Below, in pieces: positions 1-8,260 of a stretch of 64,000 nucleotides of DNA. The notes below the pieces were generated by a model. It was not told where the DNA came from. It did not search any database and worked only from the letters and a program-made list of their open reading frames with translations. The DNA lies in contig CAJQHR010000037.1 of the NCBI GenBank assembly GCA_905478225.1, positions 1-64,000 on the forward strand, read 5' to 3'. A program made the translations under genes and the position numbers. The DNA comes from an uncultured Crocinitomix sp. (GTDB taxonomy: Bacteria > Bacteroidota > Bacteroidia > Flavobacteriales_D > Crocinitomicaceae). How positions within the stretch are numbered: position 1 is the first letter of the stretch; every line of letters starts with the position of its first letter.

Positions 1-127
1 ATATGTCTGAGAATCTCTCTTCTTCCTCAGTAATCCTTCTTCTCCATATTTATCATACTTTCTTTTCCAGTTGAAGTAGGTGGTTCTGCTAATTTCAAAT
101 ATCTCACAGGCTTCATTAATACTCCCA
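1..127 (-). mobile_element. Truncated IS481-like transposase fragment (copy A)
   Basis: These 127 bases match 33302-33428 with a single difference (A at 12, G at 33313), which would change Pro to Ser in the encoded protein. Read on the minus strand they encode the helix-turn-helix part of a transposase (motifs EISRTTYFNWKRKYDKYGEE and LLRKKR). Identity stops abruptly after base 127, so the first 25 or so codons of the transposase are missing here. The remainder may continue beyond the left edge of the window. The sequence right of base 128 belongs to a different, broken gene. The IS481 assignment is from the style of the N-terminal HTH region and is not certain. Confidence 0.75.
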
Positions 128-128
128 A

Positions 129-586
129 TTCATTTATTTACACAAAGACAATGTCGCAGATGTAATTATCACATTTATGAGTAATGATAAAGCCACGCAT
201 TCTGATTTAATGACGGAAGGATTTCATTCAATGACGTTTAAGAATGAAAGTGCAGGACCGATTTTGGATGCCACTCTTCATAAAGGACTTAAATTTACCG
301 AATCAGAAAACAAGTTTTTTTATCAAATAAGTTTGGTTATAAAGTTTCAAAATTTGATACCGACGAAATCATTAAACTTTTGAGAAGCTCTGATATAGCG
401 GATAAGGAATTGATTGCTCGCGTTCTTGAAATGCAATCGAAAGAGGCAAGAATTCGCGAAATTGTGAATTTGGCTAAGACGTATCAAGATTTTTCGACTA
501 CAGTCATTGACTATTTAAATGGGGAATTAGAGACACGCCTAGGAAAAGAAGAACTGGTTCAATTAAAAGAAAAGAAGGTTGAGTAA
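129..586 (+). pseudogene. Broken gene remnant: 5' end cut by IS fragment, internal frameshift
   Basis: An open frame runs out of the IS fragment at about 129 (residues IYLHKDNVADVIITF), passes the first ATG at 177 and continues to TESENKFF at about 320. It then goes out of frame in a run of seven T at about 316-322. The rest of the protein (NKFGYKVSKFDTDEIIKLL, then RSSDIADKELIARVLEMQ) continues in another frame to the stop at 584-586. Adding one T to the run joins the two halves into one frame. No start codon or promoter lies upstream of 129 in this frame. The protein family is not recognised; the C-terminal half is charged and probably helical. Either a true pseudogene or, for the T run, a sequencing error; the 5' truncation at the IS boundary is independent of that. 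Confidence 0.7.
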
Positions 587-597
587 AGAGCTGGAGC

Positions 598-1017
598 TTA
601 TAAAGCTGAATATTTTTCAAGGTCGGGTTCGCCATAAGTCACCCCATTGTCAAAACCCTGAGTGCGAATCCATAATTCACTTTTCGTCAACTTAATGATT
701 TCGCATAAAATGTAACTGCCCCAATTGTCGAGCGTATTGCGGTAACTCATCTTGCCATCAAGAAATTCCCATTGCCAGTTTAACTCAGTATATGCTGTGT
801 CAAAATCAGAGGTTAAGAGCATAGTGCCATCCTCCTTAAAAGTCTGAATATACGTATGTTCAGGTGTGAGTACTGTTCCATCAGATAAAACTTTAGCCTC
901 ATATACCCAACTTTTTGTCAACTTCTTTTTTGCTCTAAAAGTCGAGCCATCCTCTTCATACTTTTTGCAAGATGCCGTTAGCATTAAAGGAAATAATAAG
1001 AATAAAAAGAGCCTCAT
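598..1017 (-). CDS. Small lipocalin-like lipoprotein
   Basis: A 139-residue protein starting at the ATG at 1017 (MRLFLFLLF), with a lipoprotein signal peptide ending LMLTASC, so the predicted lipidated Cys is about residue 17. The mature part has the short alternating beta pattern of Bacteroidota lipocalin-like lipoproteins (LTKSWVYEAKVLSDGTVL, YIQTFKEDGTMLLTSDFD, LNWQWEFLDGKMSYRN), in which a small molecule might be bound outside the cytoplasm; no specific ligand can be proposed. The longer frame upstream of 1017 overlaps tpx and lacks a signal peptide, so the ATG at the lipobox peptide is preferred. It follows tpx by 10 bases on the same strand and is probably cotranscribed with it. Confidence 0.75.
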   Translation of the reverse strand: MRLFLFLLFPLMLTASCKKYEEDGSTFRAKKKLTKSWVYEAKVLSDGTVLTPEHTYIQTFKEDGTMLLTSDFDTAYTELNWQWEFLDGKMSYRNTLDNWGSYILCEIIKLTKSELWIRTQGFDNGVTYGEPDLEKYSAL

Positions 1018-1027
1018 TATGACAGAA

Positions 1028-1525
1028 CTATAGAGCTGCCAATGCTGCTTCAAAATTTGGAGCCTGACCAATTTCTGGAACTTGTTCGGTATAGGTTACC
1101 ACACCATTTTCATCTATAATTATTATAACGCGTGAGTGCAATCCTCTAAAGGCACCATCAATAATTTCAAGGCCATAAGTTTTACCGAATAAACCATCCA
1201 CAAAATCACTTAAGTTGACGACGTTCTCTAAACCCTCGGCGCCACAAAAACGCTTTTGAGCAAAAGGCAAATCTTTCGAAATGCACAAAACTACCGTGTT
1301 TTCTAAATTAGAAACTTCAGCATTGAAATGTCTAACAGATGCTGCACAAACACCAGTATCAACACTTGGAAAAATGTTTAGAATTACTTTTGATCCTTGA
1401 TATTCTGAAAGTGTTGCCACGGACATATCAGTTTTTACCAACGAAAATTCAGGAGCTTTGCTTCCAACTTCTGGTAAATTCCCTATTGTATTTGCTGGAT
1501 TTCCTCCAAGTGTAATTTTTGCCAT
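1028..1525 (-). CDS. tpx: Thiol peroxidase (Tpx, atypical 2-Cys peroxiredoxin)
   Basis: A 165-residue protein of the usual Tpx length. It reduces hydroperoxides, probably with thioredoxin as the electron donor. The peroxidatic cysteine is C60 in the motif PSVDTGVCAASVRHFN, with the conserved T57 and R65 nearby, and the resolving cysteine is C94 in RFCGAEG, the spacing expected for the Tpx subfamily. There is no signal peptide, so it acts in the cytoplasm. It is the first gene of a likely two-gene unit with the lipoprotein at 598-1017. An extra Cys at 81 is not part of the known mechanism. Confidence 0.95.
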   Translation of the reverse strand: MAKITLGGNPANTIGNLPEVGSKAPEFSLVKTDMSVATLSEYQGSKVILNIFPSVDTGVCAASVRHFNAEVSNLENTVVLCISKDLPFAQKRFCGAEGLENVVNLSDFVDGLFGKTYGLEIIDGAFRGLHSRVIIIIDENGVVTYTEQVPEIGQAPNFEAALAAL

Positions 1526-1601
1526 GATTTTAATTTTTATGGGTGAGTGTATTGATAATATCTAACAGTTGCAAGGCAGAATTGTTTTGAAATCGGTATA
1601 A

Positions 1602-2600
1602 TTACCCCTCACTTGCAATCAAAGCCTCAACTTCATTTACCATTTGTGTGTTACCTGTAAAATAAGGCGCGCGCTGGTGTAATTCTGTCGGATCAATTTC
1701 CATAATCCGCTGTGTGCCATCTGAGGCTGAACCGCCTGCTTGCTCGGCAATAAATGCTAAAGGATTACATTCGTATAATAAACGTAATTTGCCTTTTGGA
1801 GCTGTATCGGTAGAGGGATATAAATAAATACCACCCTTGATCAAATTACGGTGAAAATCTGCTACTAATGAACCAATATAGCGCCCTGTATACGGTCGAT
1901 TGGTCGCGGGGTCAATTGTTTGTGCGTATCTAATGTATTCCTGAATTCCTTTTGAGCTGCGGAAAAAATTCCCTTCGTTCATAGAATAGATTTTTCCTTG
2001 CGCTGGAAATTGCATAGCTGGGTGAGATAAAACAAAAACACCTATTCCAGTATCATATGTAAAACCATTCACGCCGTTTCCAGTAGTATAAACTAACATG
2101 GTAGAAGATCCGTAAATGACATATCCCGCCGCAAGTTGTTCGGTGCCTTTTTGTAAAAAATCGGCGTCAGTCACTTCACTGCCAACAGGCGTAACTCTTT
2201 TATAGATACTAAAAATTGTACCGATTGAAACGTTTACATCAATGTTTGATGATCCGTCTAGCGGATCCATAGCTACAATGTACGATCCGTCTTTATTGAT
2301 TGAAATGTATTCATCATTTTCTTCAGAAGCGATACCGCAAACCACTTTTCGGGCGGTTAGTGCCTTAATGAATTGGTTGTTTGCATAAACGTCTAATTTT
2401 TGTTGGGCTTCTCCCTGAATGTTTTCTGAACCCGCCGCACCAACAATATAGGAGAGCAAGCCGGCTTTGTTGACTTTATAACTCACAATCTTTGATGCTA
2501 ATCGAATAGCACTCAAAAGTTTTGAGAATTCTCCGCTTGATCCAGGAAAGTCCTGTTGTTTATCAATTATAAATTCACCAAGTGTTTTTACATTTTCCAT
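1602..2600 (-). CDS. fbp: Fructose-1,6-bisphosphatase, class I
   Basis: A 332-residue enzyme of gluconeogenesis that hydrolyses fructose 1,6-bisphosphate to fructose 6-phosphate. Metal-binding motifs are visible: ASEEND (about 91-96) and [20 protein letters not shown] (111-130). The substrate-binding end has GGIYLYP followed by [20 protein letters not shown], typical of class I enzymes. The open frame extends upstream to 2657, but the extra N-terminus is hydrophobic and atypical; the ATG at 2600 ([10 protein letters not shown]) fits the family start. Divergent from the small gene at 2694, whose promoter lies only 67 bases away. Confidence 0.95.
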   Translation of the reverse strand: MENVKTLGEFIIDKQQDFPGSSGEFSKLLSAIRLASKIVSYKVNKAGLLSYIVGAAGSENIQGEAQQKLDVYANNQFIKALTARKVVCGIASEENDEYISINKDGSYIVAMDPLDGSSNIDVNVSIGTIFSIYKRVTPVGSEVTDADFLQKGTEQLAAGYVIYGSSTMLVYTTGNGVNGFTYDTGIGVFVLSHPAMQFPAQGKIYSMNEGNFFRSSKGIQEYIRYAQTIDPATNRPYTGRYIGSLVADFHRNLIKGGIYLYPSTDTAPKGKLRLLYECNPLAFIAEQAGGSASDGTQRIMEIDPTELHQRAPYFTGNTQMVNEVEALIASEG

Positions 2601-2666
2601 GACAATCGTTTCTGATTTAGACAGTGCAAATAACGCTATTATTAAAGATATTACCAATTGATTTCG

Positions 2667-2674
2667 TACCTTTG
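2667..2674 (+). promoter_or_regulatory. Bacteroidota -7 promoter element TACCTTTG
   Basis: Exact match to TAnnTTTG, 19 bases before the ATG at 2694. It supports that start over the open frame beginning at 2658, which would include the promoter. No convincing TTG at the -33 position was found. Confidence 0.55.
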
Positions 2675-2693
2675 TGCCATCAATCTCAATGGG

Positions 2694-2933
2694 ATGCGAA
2701 AAAAGATCTATTTAATTACTTTGTTTGTGTTTTTTCTGCAAGATTTGTTTGGGCAATGTGCTATGTGTAAAGCAGTGGCTGAGGAACAAGCAGAAGAAAA
2801 TGGAGGTTATCTCAATATGGGAATACTTTACATCATGATTATTCCATATATCATTCTGTTTTTTGCTTTCCGAAAGAAAATTTTTGGATTCCTAAAAGAA
2901 TTGAAAAAGGCGGGTGTGAACGGCACCAGCTAG
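2694..2933 (+). CDS. Small exported/membrane protein with CxxC motif
   Basis: A 79-residue protein of unrecognised function, starting at the ATG at 2694 ([10 protein letters not shown]). It has an N-terminal hydrophobic signal sequence, then [19 protein letters not shown], and one further membrane span ([11 protein letters not shown]) followed by a basic tail ([13 protein letters not shown]). The CAMC pair just after the first hydrophobic segment would be outside the cytoplasmic membrane and could bind a metal or be redox active, but this is inference. Similar short CAMCK-containing membrane proteins are, from memory, common in Flavobacteriia. Transcribed alone from the promoter at 2667. Confidence 0.7.
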   Translation: MRKKIYLITLFVFFLQDLFGQCAMCKAVAEEQAEENGGYLNMGILYIMIIPYIILFFAFRKKIFGFLKELKKAGVNGTS

Positions 2934-3100
2934 CTTAAGTTCCCCAATTATTTAGTTTTTTAGTTTGCATTATTAACACTGGATTTTTTGTTCCGGATTA
3001 TTGTGCCGTGTTGAACTGGTTGAAATGAGATTCCCACTTTGCTTTTCTAACCAAGCGTTTTTTTGTCGTGGACATTGAGGCTCTCGAAATGCCCACAACA

Positions 3101-3133
3101 AAAAAAACCTCCAACGCAAGAGGCGAAAGAGGT
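3101..3133 (-). terminator. Rho-independent terminator after the gene at 3160-3351
   Basis: On the minus strand ACCTC (3133-3129) pairs with GAGGT (3111-3107), with an inner CGC/GCG stem, followed by a run of T (A at 3101-3107 on the plus strand). It lies 27 bases beyond the stop of the 3160-3351 gene. Confidence 0.6.
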
Positions 3134-3159
3134 CATTTAATAGCTATAGTTTATTTTTT

Positions 3160-3351
3160 TTATTTCAATTGGTTCGGATCAGATTCAGCGATTTTATTGA
3201 ACTGCCATTGACGATACATCCAATAAAAGAAAGAAGCAAAGCCTAGAATCAACACTGCCATCCAAAAAAATTCGCCTATTGGCTCTAGTGTGTTTTGAAA
3301 TACCCAATAAGCAGCATCAGCAATACCTAAAAAAACATCTGTCGAACTCAT
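3160..3351 (-). CDS. Small single-span membrane protein (DUF6341-like)
   Basis: A 63-residue protein starting at the ATG at 3351 (MSSTDVFLGI). It has one strong membrane segment (FFWMAVLILGFASFFYWMY) and a short hydrophilic C-terminus (ESDPNQLK). Length, the AAYWVFQNTLEPIGEFFW region and position divergent from the membrane protein at 3406 match, from memory, the Flavobacteriia DUF6341 family found next to DUF6427 genes. Function is unknown. A -7 element (TACATTTG on the minus strand, 3377-3370) lies 18 bases upstream, and a terminator follows, so it is probably a single-gene transcript. Confidence 0.75.
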   Translation of the reverse strand: MSSTDVFLGIADAAYWVFQNTLEPIGEFFWMAVLILGFASFFYWMYRQWQFNKIAESDPNQLK

Positions 3352-3369
3352 AATTATCAATTATCTTAG

Positions 3370-3377
3370 CAAATGTA
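3370..3377 (-). promoter_or_regulatory. -7 promoter element TACATTTG (minus strand)
   Basis: Exact TAnnTTTG match on the minus strand, 18 bases before the ATG at 3351. Confidence 0.5.
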
Positions 3378-3405
3378 ATAAATAAATTACATTAATTTTA
3401 ACCCC

Positions 3406-4362
3406 GTGCTAGTAAATTTGTATAAAACAAAAATGCCCTTAGCTGTTTTTAGCTTCCCTATTTTAATGGGGCTATTTGCTTTGCCCATTTTCTATGTTGA
3501 AAACACAGAAGTTACTACCTTTTTTTCATGGCAACATGACCTGGTTTCTTTGGTTTCAAGTTCGCGTCTAATTAACTATTTTTCAACCGTTTTACTCCTG
3601 TATGTGAGCGCTATTGAACTCAATCGCCTCGTAAATGCTCATGGTTTTTACTCAAAAAACACATATCTGCCCGGATTAATTTATGCCTTGGCCTTGGCAA
3701 GTTTTGACCAAATGTTTTTCTCAACTTCCATAATTGCCTATGCTTTTTTAATTTATGCAATCGGTTTCCTTTTTCGAATCACTCGCCAAGATTCTGCGAG
3801 TGAAAGTATTTTTATGGCTGCTTTTTTTATTGGTTTAGCAACAGTCTTTAGCCCATTTTTAGTGCCTATTGTTCTTTTACCCTGGTTTAGTTTAATGGTA
3901 TTTAGATATTTTGTTTGGCGCGAATGGTTCATGCTCTTAATCGGGCTGAGCATTCCTTGGGCTTTTCATTATGGTATTTATTTTGCTGTTTCAGGCGAGT
4001 TTCAGGTTCTCACTGAAGGATTGGCAATTGTCAATCAGCCATTTGAATTTATATTGGAGGAACTCGTGCTGCTTGCCTTTTTAAGTTTATTAGTCATTTA
4101 TTCAGTTTGGAAATTCTTAGTGATTTTAAATACGCAATTACTCGTTTTTAAAAAACGTAGTCGACTTTTGTTTCATTTTATTTGGCTCATGTTAATTTCC
4201 ATTGCTCTAGGCTGGTACTTTCAAGATTTGTGGATCATTGCTATCGCTATTCCGTTTACAATAATTACGAGTGTTCAACTATTAAATGCCAATCAATCAC
4301 TTTATTCTAATCTCATGTTAACAGCTTGGATCGGATTAATAATTTGGAATTTAATAATGTGA
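3406..4362 (+). CDS. Polytopic membrane protein (DUF6427-like)
   Basis: A 318-residue integral membrane protein with about eight to ten hydrophobic spans, for example FPILMGLFALPIFYV, FSTVLLLYVSAIEL, FMAAFFIGLATVFSPF and FMLLIGLSIPWAF. It resembles, from memory, the Bacteroidota DUF6427 family, and the adjacent DUF6341-like gene supports this. Function is unknown. The GTG at 3406 gives the expected short N-terminus (MLVNLYKTKMPLAVF); an internal Met ten codons later is the alternative. It lies just upstream of purQ, but purQ has its own promoter element at 4405, so the two need not be cotranscribed. Confidence 0.75.
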   Translation: MLVNLYKTKMPLAVFSFPILMGLFALPIFYVENTEVTTFFSWQHDLVSLVSSSRLINYFSTVLLLYVSAIELNRLVNAHGFYSKNTYLPGLIYALALASFDQMFFSTSIIAYAFLIYAIGFLFRITRQDSASESIFMAAFFIGLATVFSPFLVPIVLLPWFSLMVFRYFVWREWFMLLIGLSIPWAFHYGIYFAVSGEFQVLTEGLAIVNQPFEFILEELVLLAFLSLLVIYSVWKFLVILNTQLLVFKKRSRLLFHFIWLMLISIALGWYFQDLWIIAIAIPFTIITSVQLLNANQSLYSNLMLTAWIGLIIWNLIM

Positions 4363-4404
4363 TTAGAATGTGAACAAATGTCCGTTAAATTATCCGAATA
4401 ATAT

Positions 4405-4412
4405 TAACTTTG
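4405..4412 (+). promoter_or_regulatory. -7 promoter element TAACTTTG upstream of purQ
   Basis: Exact TAnnTTTG match 22 bases before the purQ ATG at 4435. It falls in the gap after the preceding gene, so purQ is likely transcribed independently. Confidence 0.55.
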
Positions 4413-4434
4413 CAACGCATTTAAAAAGAAAGAA

Positions 4435-5121
4435 ATGAAATTTGGAGTAGTTACTTTTCCAGGGTCCAATTGCGATCAAGATATGGTAGACACGCTGGAG
4501 ACCAGTTTAGGTCAACAAGTTGAACGTTTATGGCATAAAGATCATGATTTAAAAGGAGTTGATTTTGTTGTATTACCAGGGGGATTCTCTTTTGGAGATT
4601 ACATGCGTTCTGGTGCCATTGCAAAATTTTCACCAATTATGAAAGAAGTAATCGCACATGGGCAACGTGGCGGTTATGTAATGGGAGTTTGTAATGGATT
4701 TCAAATTCTTTGTGAAACACCCTTGTTGGATGGGGCACTTTTACACAATAACAGTCAAAAATTTATTTGTAAAAACGTATTTCTTACACCAAAATCAAAG
4801 GATGCCGCTATTACAAAAGGATTAGAATCAAATAAAGCCTATAAAATTCCAATCGCACATGGCGAAGGTCGTTTCTATGCTCCAAAGGATGTAATGCAGT
4901 CGATTTATGACAATGATCAAATTTTGTTTAAATATTGTGATGAAGATGGAAATGTGACAGAAGGCGTTAATCCAAACGGTTCTTTAGACAACATTGCTGG
5001 AATTACAAATAAGGGCAAAAATATCTTCGGAATGATGCCTCATCCTGAACGTGCTTCAGATGCAAATTTGGGAAATACTGACGGAAAATTATTTTTCGAA
5101 TCCATTTTAGCCAATATTTAA
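4435..5121 (+). CDS. purQ: Phosphoribosylformylglycinamidine synthase, glutaminase subunit PurQ
   Basis: A 228-residue class I glutamine amidotransferase that supplies ammonia for the fourth step of purine synthesis (FGAR to FGAM). The catalytic triad is visible: nucleophile C86 in VMGVCNGFQIL, and H203 and E205 in MMPHPERAS. The oxyanion region LPGGFSFGDYMRSGAIA (48-64) is typical. The stand-alone form implies partner PurL is encoded elsewhere; it is not in this window. A strong terminator follows at 5143. Confidence 0.95.
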   Translation: MKFGVVTFPGSNCDQDMVDTLETSLGQQVERLWHKDHDLKGVDFVVLPGGFSFGDYMRSGAIAKFSPIMKEVIAHGQRGGYVMGVCNGFQILCETPLLDGALLHNNSQKFICKNVFLTPKSKDAAITKGLESNKAYKIPIAHGEGRFYAPKDVMQSIYDNDQILFKYCDEDGNVTEGVNPNGSLDNIAGITNKGKNIFGMMPHPERASDANLGNTDGKLFFESILANI

Positions 5122-5142
5122 AAAAAATATTTTAGAGCTGCC

Positions 5143-5177
5143 CCCTAACTGTTTTCAATGGTTAGGGACTTTTTTTT
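5143..5177 (+). terminator. Rho-independent terminator of purQ
   Basis: CCCTAAC (5143-5149) pairs with GTTAGGG (5161-5167), and a run of T follows up to 5177. Confidence 0.85.
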
Positions 5178-5297
5178 GCGCGCTTCGTTGGCATTTCGAC
5201 AAGCTCTATGCAGGGCATTGAAAATTGATCATTCTTCATTGAAATTTGATGATTCCACATTGAAAATCCGTATCTTACGAGAGAATAAAACCATATT

Positions 5298-7031
5298 ATG
5301 AAAACTTTCCTCATCCTCCTATTCGCAATAGCGACTTCATCTAGCTTTGCGCAAATCAACATTTTAAGTACAAATGCAACTGCCGATCAAGTAATGTTAG
5401 GTGATTTTGATCCTACCGATTATGCAGCCACTGACGTGATTACCGATCATGATGAAATTATAGCAGGAATTAATGAACAAATTAATTCTGACTCTTTAAA
5501 AGCCTATTTGTTTGAAATGGCAAGTTTTATGAATCGAAATACCGGTTCAGACACTGTTTCGGCAACAACAGGAATTGGAGCTGCACGACGTTGGGCACAT
5601 GATAAGTTTGAGGAATTTAGCGCAGCGAATGACAATCGATTAATCCCAAGTTATTTGCAATTCGATCAAGTGATTTGTAGTATGGGGCAACACCGAAATA
5701 TTTTCGCTGTCTTACCAGGCTCGAATGTTGAAAACCATAAAGTGATTATTATAGAAGCCCATTTCGATAGCAGATGCGCAAGTGGATGTGATATTGATTG
5801 TGAAGCACAAGGAATGGAAGACAATGGATCAGGATCAGCCTTGGTGCTTGAACTGGCAAGAGTTATGAGTCAATATACATTTGAAAACACGATTGTATTT
5901 ATGTTGACCATTGGTGAAGAACAAGGGCTTTATGGCGCAAATGCTTTTTCGCAATATGCGGTGGACAATGAAATGCCGATAAAAGCTGTGCTAAATAATG
6001 ACGTGATTGGCGGAGTAATCTGCGGTGAAACTTCCTCAGCGCCATCTTGCCCGGGAGAAGATGAAATTGACAGTACGCAAGTGCGCTTTTTTACAGAGGG
6101 AGGTTTTAATTCTCGGAATAAGCAATTGGCCCGTTTTATAAAGCTGCAATATCAGGAAGAGTTATTACCTGTTGTGGATGTACCAATGCAGTTAACAGTA
6201 ATGTCTGCTGAGGATAGAACGGGTAGAGGTGGCGATCATATTCCGTTTAGACAGGATGGATTTACGGCCATGCGCTTTACGTCTGCTCACGAACACGGTG
6301 ACGCAGGAGTGGGTGGTGACTATCACGATCGTCAGCATACTTCTGAAGACATTTTAGGAGTTGACACGGATGGTGACATGGAATTGGATAGCTTTTTTGT
6401 AGACTTCAATTATCTGGGTCGTAACGCCGTGATTAATGGTGTTGGGGCGGCAATGATTGCAAATGGACCTAAGCCTTGTGACTTTTTAATTGAAACGTTT
6501 GAAGGGCCTGGTATTGTTGTTCGAATTACTGGGGAGACGGGTTATGATAAATACCGTGTAGGACTGCGTACTGAAACCAATGATTGGGATTCCGTTTATG
6601 TGCTGGAAGGATTTTTGGACACTATTTATCCCCCAACTTCTGATAATTATATTATAAGTGTAGCCTCTGTTGATGAATATGATATTGAGAGTTTATTCTC
6701 ATCCGAAATTGCCATTACAAATGGTGAAATTTCCGTTAAAGAGCATCAAAAACCAAGTAAAGATTTTGAGCTCATGCAGAATAGACCAAATCCGTTTGAT
6801 GAAGCAACAATAATTGGAGTAAGAGTCAATCAATCTCAAAATGTAAAGGAAGCTTTTATTTCCATTCGTGATATGCAAAGAAAAGAGATTGAACGTTTAC
6901 CGATAGATTTGTCAAGTGAAGTCAATGAGGTGCTCTATCATCACGGCTATGGCAAGGTGGGCACTTTTGCATATACTTTGGTTGTAGATGGACAGGATAA
7001 AGGAACCAAGATGATGGTTTTTGCCAATTAA
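5298..7031 (+). CDS. Secreted M28 family zinc aminopeptidase with T9SS sorting domain
   Basis: A 577-residue exported metallopeptidase. Signal peptide 1-18 (MKTFLILLFAIATSSSFA). The M28 catalytic domain spans about 125-400 with the expected zinc and catalytic residues: H155 (AHFDSR), D175 (EDNGSGS), E207/E208 (GEEQG), D235 (NNDVIG) and H314 (GGDHIPF). A fibronectin-type-III-like stretch follows (about 400-480), and residues about 485-577 form a type A T9SS sorting domain (MQNRPNPFDEATII, GTFAYTLVVDG). It is therefore predicted to be carried across the outer membrane and released or anchored at the surface. Flanked by terminators and not obviously in an operon. Confidence 0.9.
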   Translation: MKTFLILLFAIATSSSFAQINILSTNATADQVMLGDFDPTDYAATDVITDHDEIIAGINEQINSDSLKAYLFEMASFMNRNTGSDTVSATTGIGAARRWAHDKFEEFSAANDNRLIPSYLQFDQVICSMGQHRNIFAVLPGSNVENHKVIIIEAHFDSRCASGCDIDCEAQGMEDNGSGSALVLELARVMSQYTFENTIVFMLTIGEEQGLYGANAFSQYAVDNEMPIKAVLNNDVIGGVICGETSSAPSCPGEDEIDSTQVRFFTEGGFNSRNKQLARFIKLQYQEELLPVVDVPMQLTVMSAEDRTGRGGDHIPFRQDGFTAMRFTSAHEHGDAGVGGDYHDRQHTSEDILGVDTDGDMELDSFFVDFNYLGRNAVINGVGAAMIANGPKPCDFLIETFEGPGIVVRITGETGYDKYRVGLRTETNDWDSVYVLEGFLDTIYPPTSDNYIISVASVDEYDIESLFSSEIAITNGEISVKEHQKPSKDFELMQNRPNPFDEATIIGVRVNQSQNVKEAFISIRDMQRKEIERLPIDLSSEVNEVLYHHGYGKVGTFAYTLVVDGQDKGTKMMVFAN

Positions 7032-7090
7032 GGACATTTTTTATCTACTAAGCAATTTAAGATATTTTATCTTCATGCTTTTGTTAGCCT

Positions 7091-7891
7091 ATGAAAGTTA
7101 TTCTTGTAGTTGTCATTGTCCTTATCCTGATGTTTTGGTTATGGCGCGATAGCGTTTTAAAGAAGGTTGACATTCCTGCCGAATGGCATGATTTGTTAGA
7201 AGAGCATGTGCGCTTTTATCAATTATTGAATGATGCCGAAAAACTAGTTTTTCAAGATCAAATGGCGGTGTTTTTATATGAGGTTAATATAGAAGCTGTA
7301 CATTTCGAATTAGAGGAAATTGACAGGGTTTTTGTTGCGGCAAGCGCTATTGTACCGATTTTTCGATTTAGAAATTGGCGTTATAAGACGATTAATGGTG
7401 TGATTATTTTTCCGAACGATTTTAACGACGATTTGGGTTTTGGTAGTGATGCGAAAGATAAATGGATTGGAGGAAGAGTGAATTATGGACCGAAAGGTTC
7501 ACGCATGATTTTATCACGTAAGTCTTTACATCATGGCTTTAAAAATAAAACGGATAAAGTCAATACTGGTATACATGAGTTTGTTCATATATTGGATATA
7601 GCTGATGGGAAAATGGATGGTATTCCGGAGAATTTTGTAGGTCAAGAATACATTATTCCTTGGTTAAATTTAATGTATGAAGGCATGGAAGCCATTAATA
7701 ATGATAAATCTGATTATCATGGATCTAATCTAAAGGACAGAACCGATATTCGTGCTTACGGTGGAACAAAACAGGTTGAATTCTTTACAGTCGCTTCTGA
7801 ATATTTTTTCGAACGTCCTAAGTTGCTACGGCGCAAGCATCCTGAGCTCTATGAAATGTTAGAGCGTTGTTATAATCCGGATAAGGTTTGA
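7091..7891 (+). CDS. Membrane-anchored zinc peptidase, MtfA family
   Basis: A 266-residue protein with an N-terminal membrane anchor (about 3-19, VILVVVIVLILMFWLW) and an MtfA (Mlc titration factor A)/zincin domain. The HExxH signature is HEFVH at 162-166 and the downstream glutamate motif is VEFFTVASEYFFERP (229-243). The region WRDSVLKK to FVAASAIVPIF matches MtfA-like proteins generally. In Escherichia coli MtfA binds the repressor Mlc and is an aminopeptidase; whether the regulatory role is conserved in Bacteroidota is unknown. Followed by a strong terminator at 7941. Confidence 0.85.
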   Translation: MKVILVVVIVLILMFWLWRDSVLKKVDIPAEWHDLLEEHVRFYQLLNDAEKLVFQDQMAVFLYEVNIEAVHFELEEIDRVFVAASAIVPIFRFRNWRYKTINGVIIFPNDFNDDLGFGSDAKDKWIGGRVNYGPKGSRMILSRKSLHHGFKNKTDKVNTGIHEFVHILDIADGKMDGIPENFVGQEYIIPWLNLMYEGMEAINNDKSDYHGSNLKDRTDIRAYGGTKQVEFFTVASEYFFERPKLLRRKHPELYEMLERCYNPDKV

Positions 7892-7940
7892 ATTTAGGCT
7901 AGAAACCTGAAGTTCAATTATTCGTGAATTGATTGAAATA

Positions 7941-7975
7941 AAAACCCCACCCTAAATAAATTAGAATGGGGTTTT
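7941..7975. terminator. Terminator, bidirectional
   Basis: AAAACCCCA (7941-7949) pairs with TGGGGTTTT (7967-7975). The T run serves the plus-strand MtfA-like gene, and the A run on the other side could serve minus-strand transcripts. Confidence 0.85.
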
Positions 7976-8234
7976 AAGAATAGAGTAGAATTCTTCAGTG
8001 TTTTCGTTTATAGGCTTCCGTATCACACATCACACATAACATTGAGCATTGAGTATTGAGGCGCTCGAAATGCGGGATGTTGGCTTCATCAAAATTTGAG
8101 ATTAGCCGCTGCTCATTTCTTCCCTTTCGTTCAGGTTGTTTGCGGTCTCTCCATTCCTCAAGCTGCCGCTTGGATATTGGTATCAAACGCTGCACATTTC
8201 TTCACTTTCGTTCAGGATGTTTGCGGCTGCGTCA
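7976..8234. repeat. Non-coding spacer with a 36-base direct repeat
   Basis: The spacer between the MtfA-like gene and nrdA holds two copies of a 36-base sequence, 8110-8145 and 8191-8226, differing at three positions and 81 bases apart (shared core CTTTCGTTCAGG, then TGTTTGCGG). Upstream, 8055-8073 carries a 19-base motif nearly identical to 3074-3092. The open frames across this area (7995-8195 minus, 8056-8379 plus) have no recognisable protein character and are not annotated as genes. Confidence 0.6.
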
Positions 8235-8256
8235 AACCTTGAGCAAGCTCAAGGTT
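8235..8256. repeat. Perfect inverted repeat just after the nrdA stop
   Basis: AACCTTGAGC (8235-8244) and GCTCAAGGTT (8247-8256) form a perfect 10-base stem with a two-base spacer, starting four bases beyond the nrdA stop codon. There is no T tract, so it is not a classical terminator; it may stabilise the 3' end of the nrd transcript. Confidence 0.5.
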
Positions 8257-8260
8257 GAGC

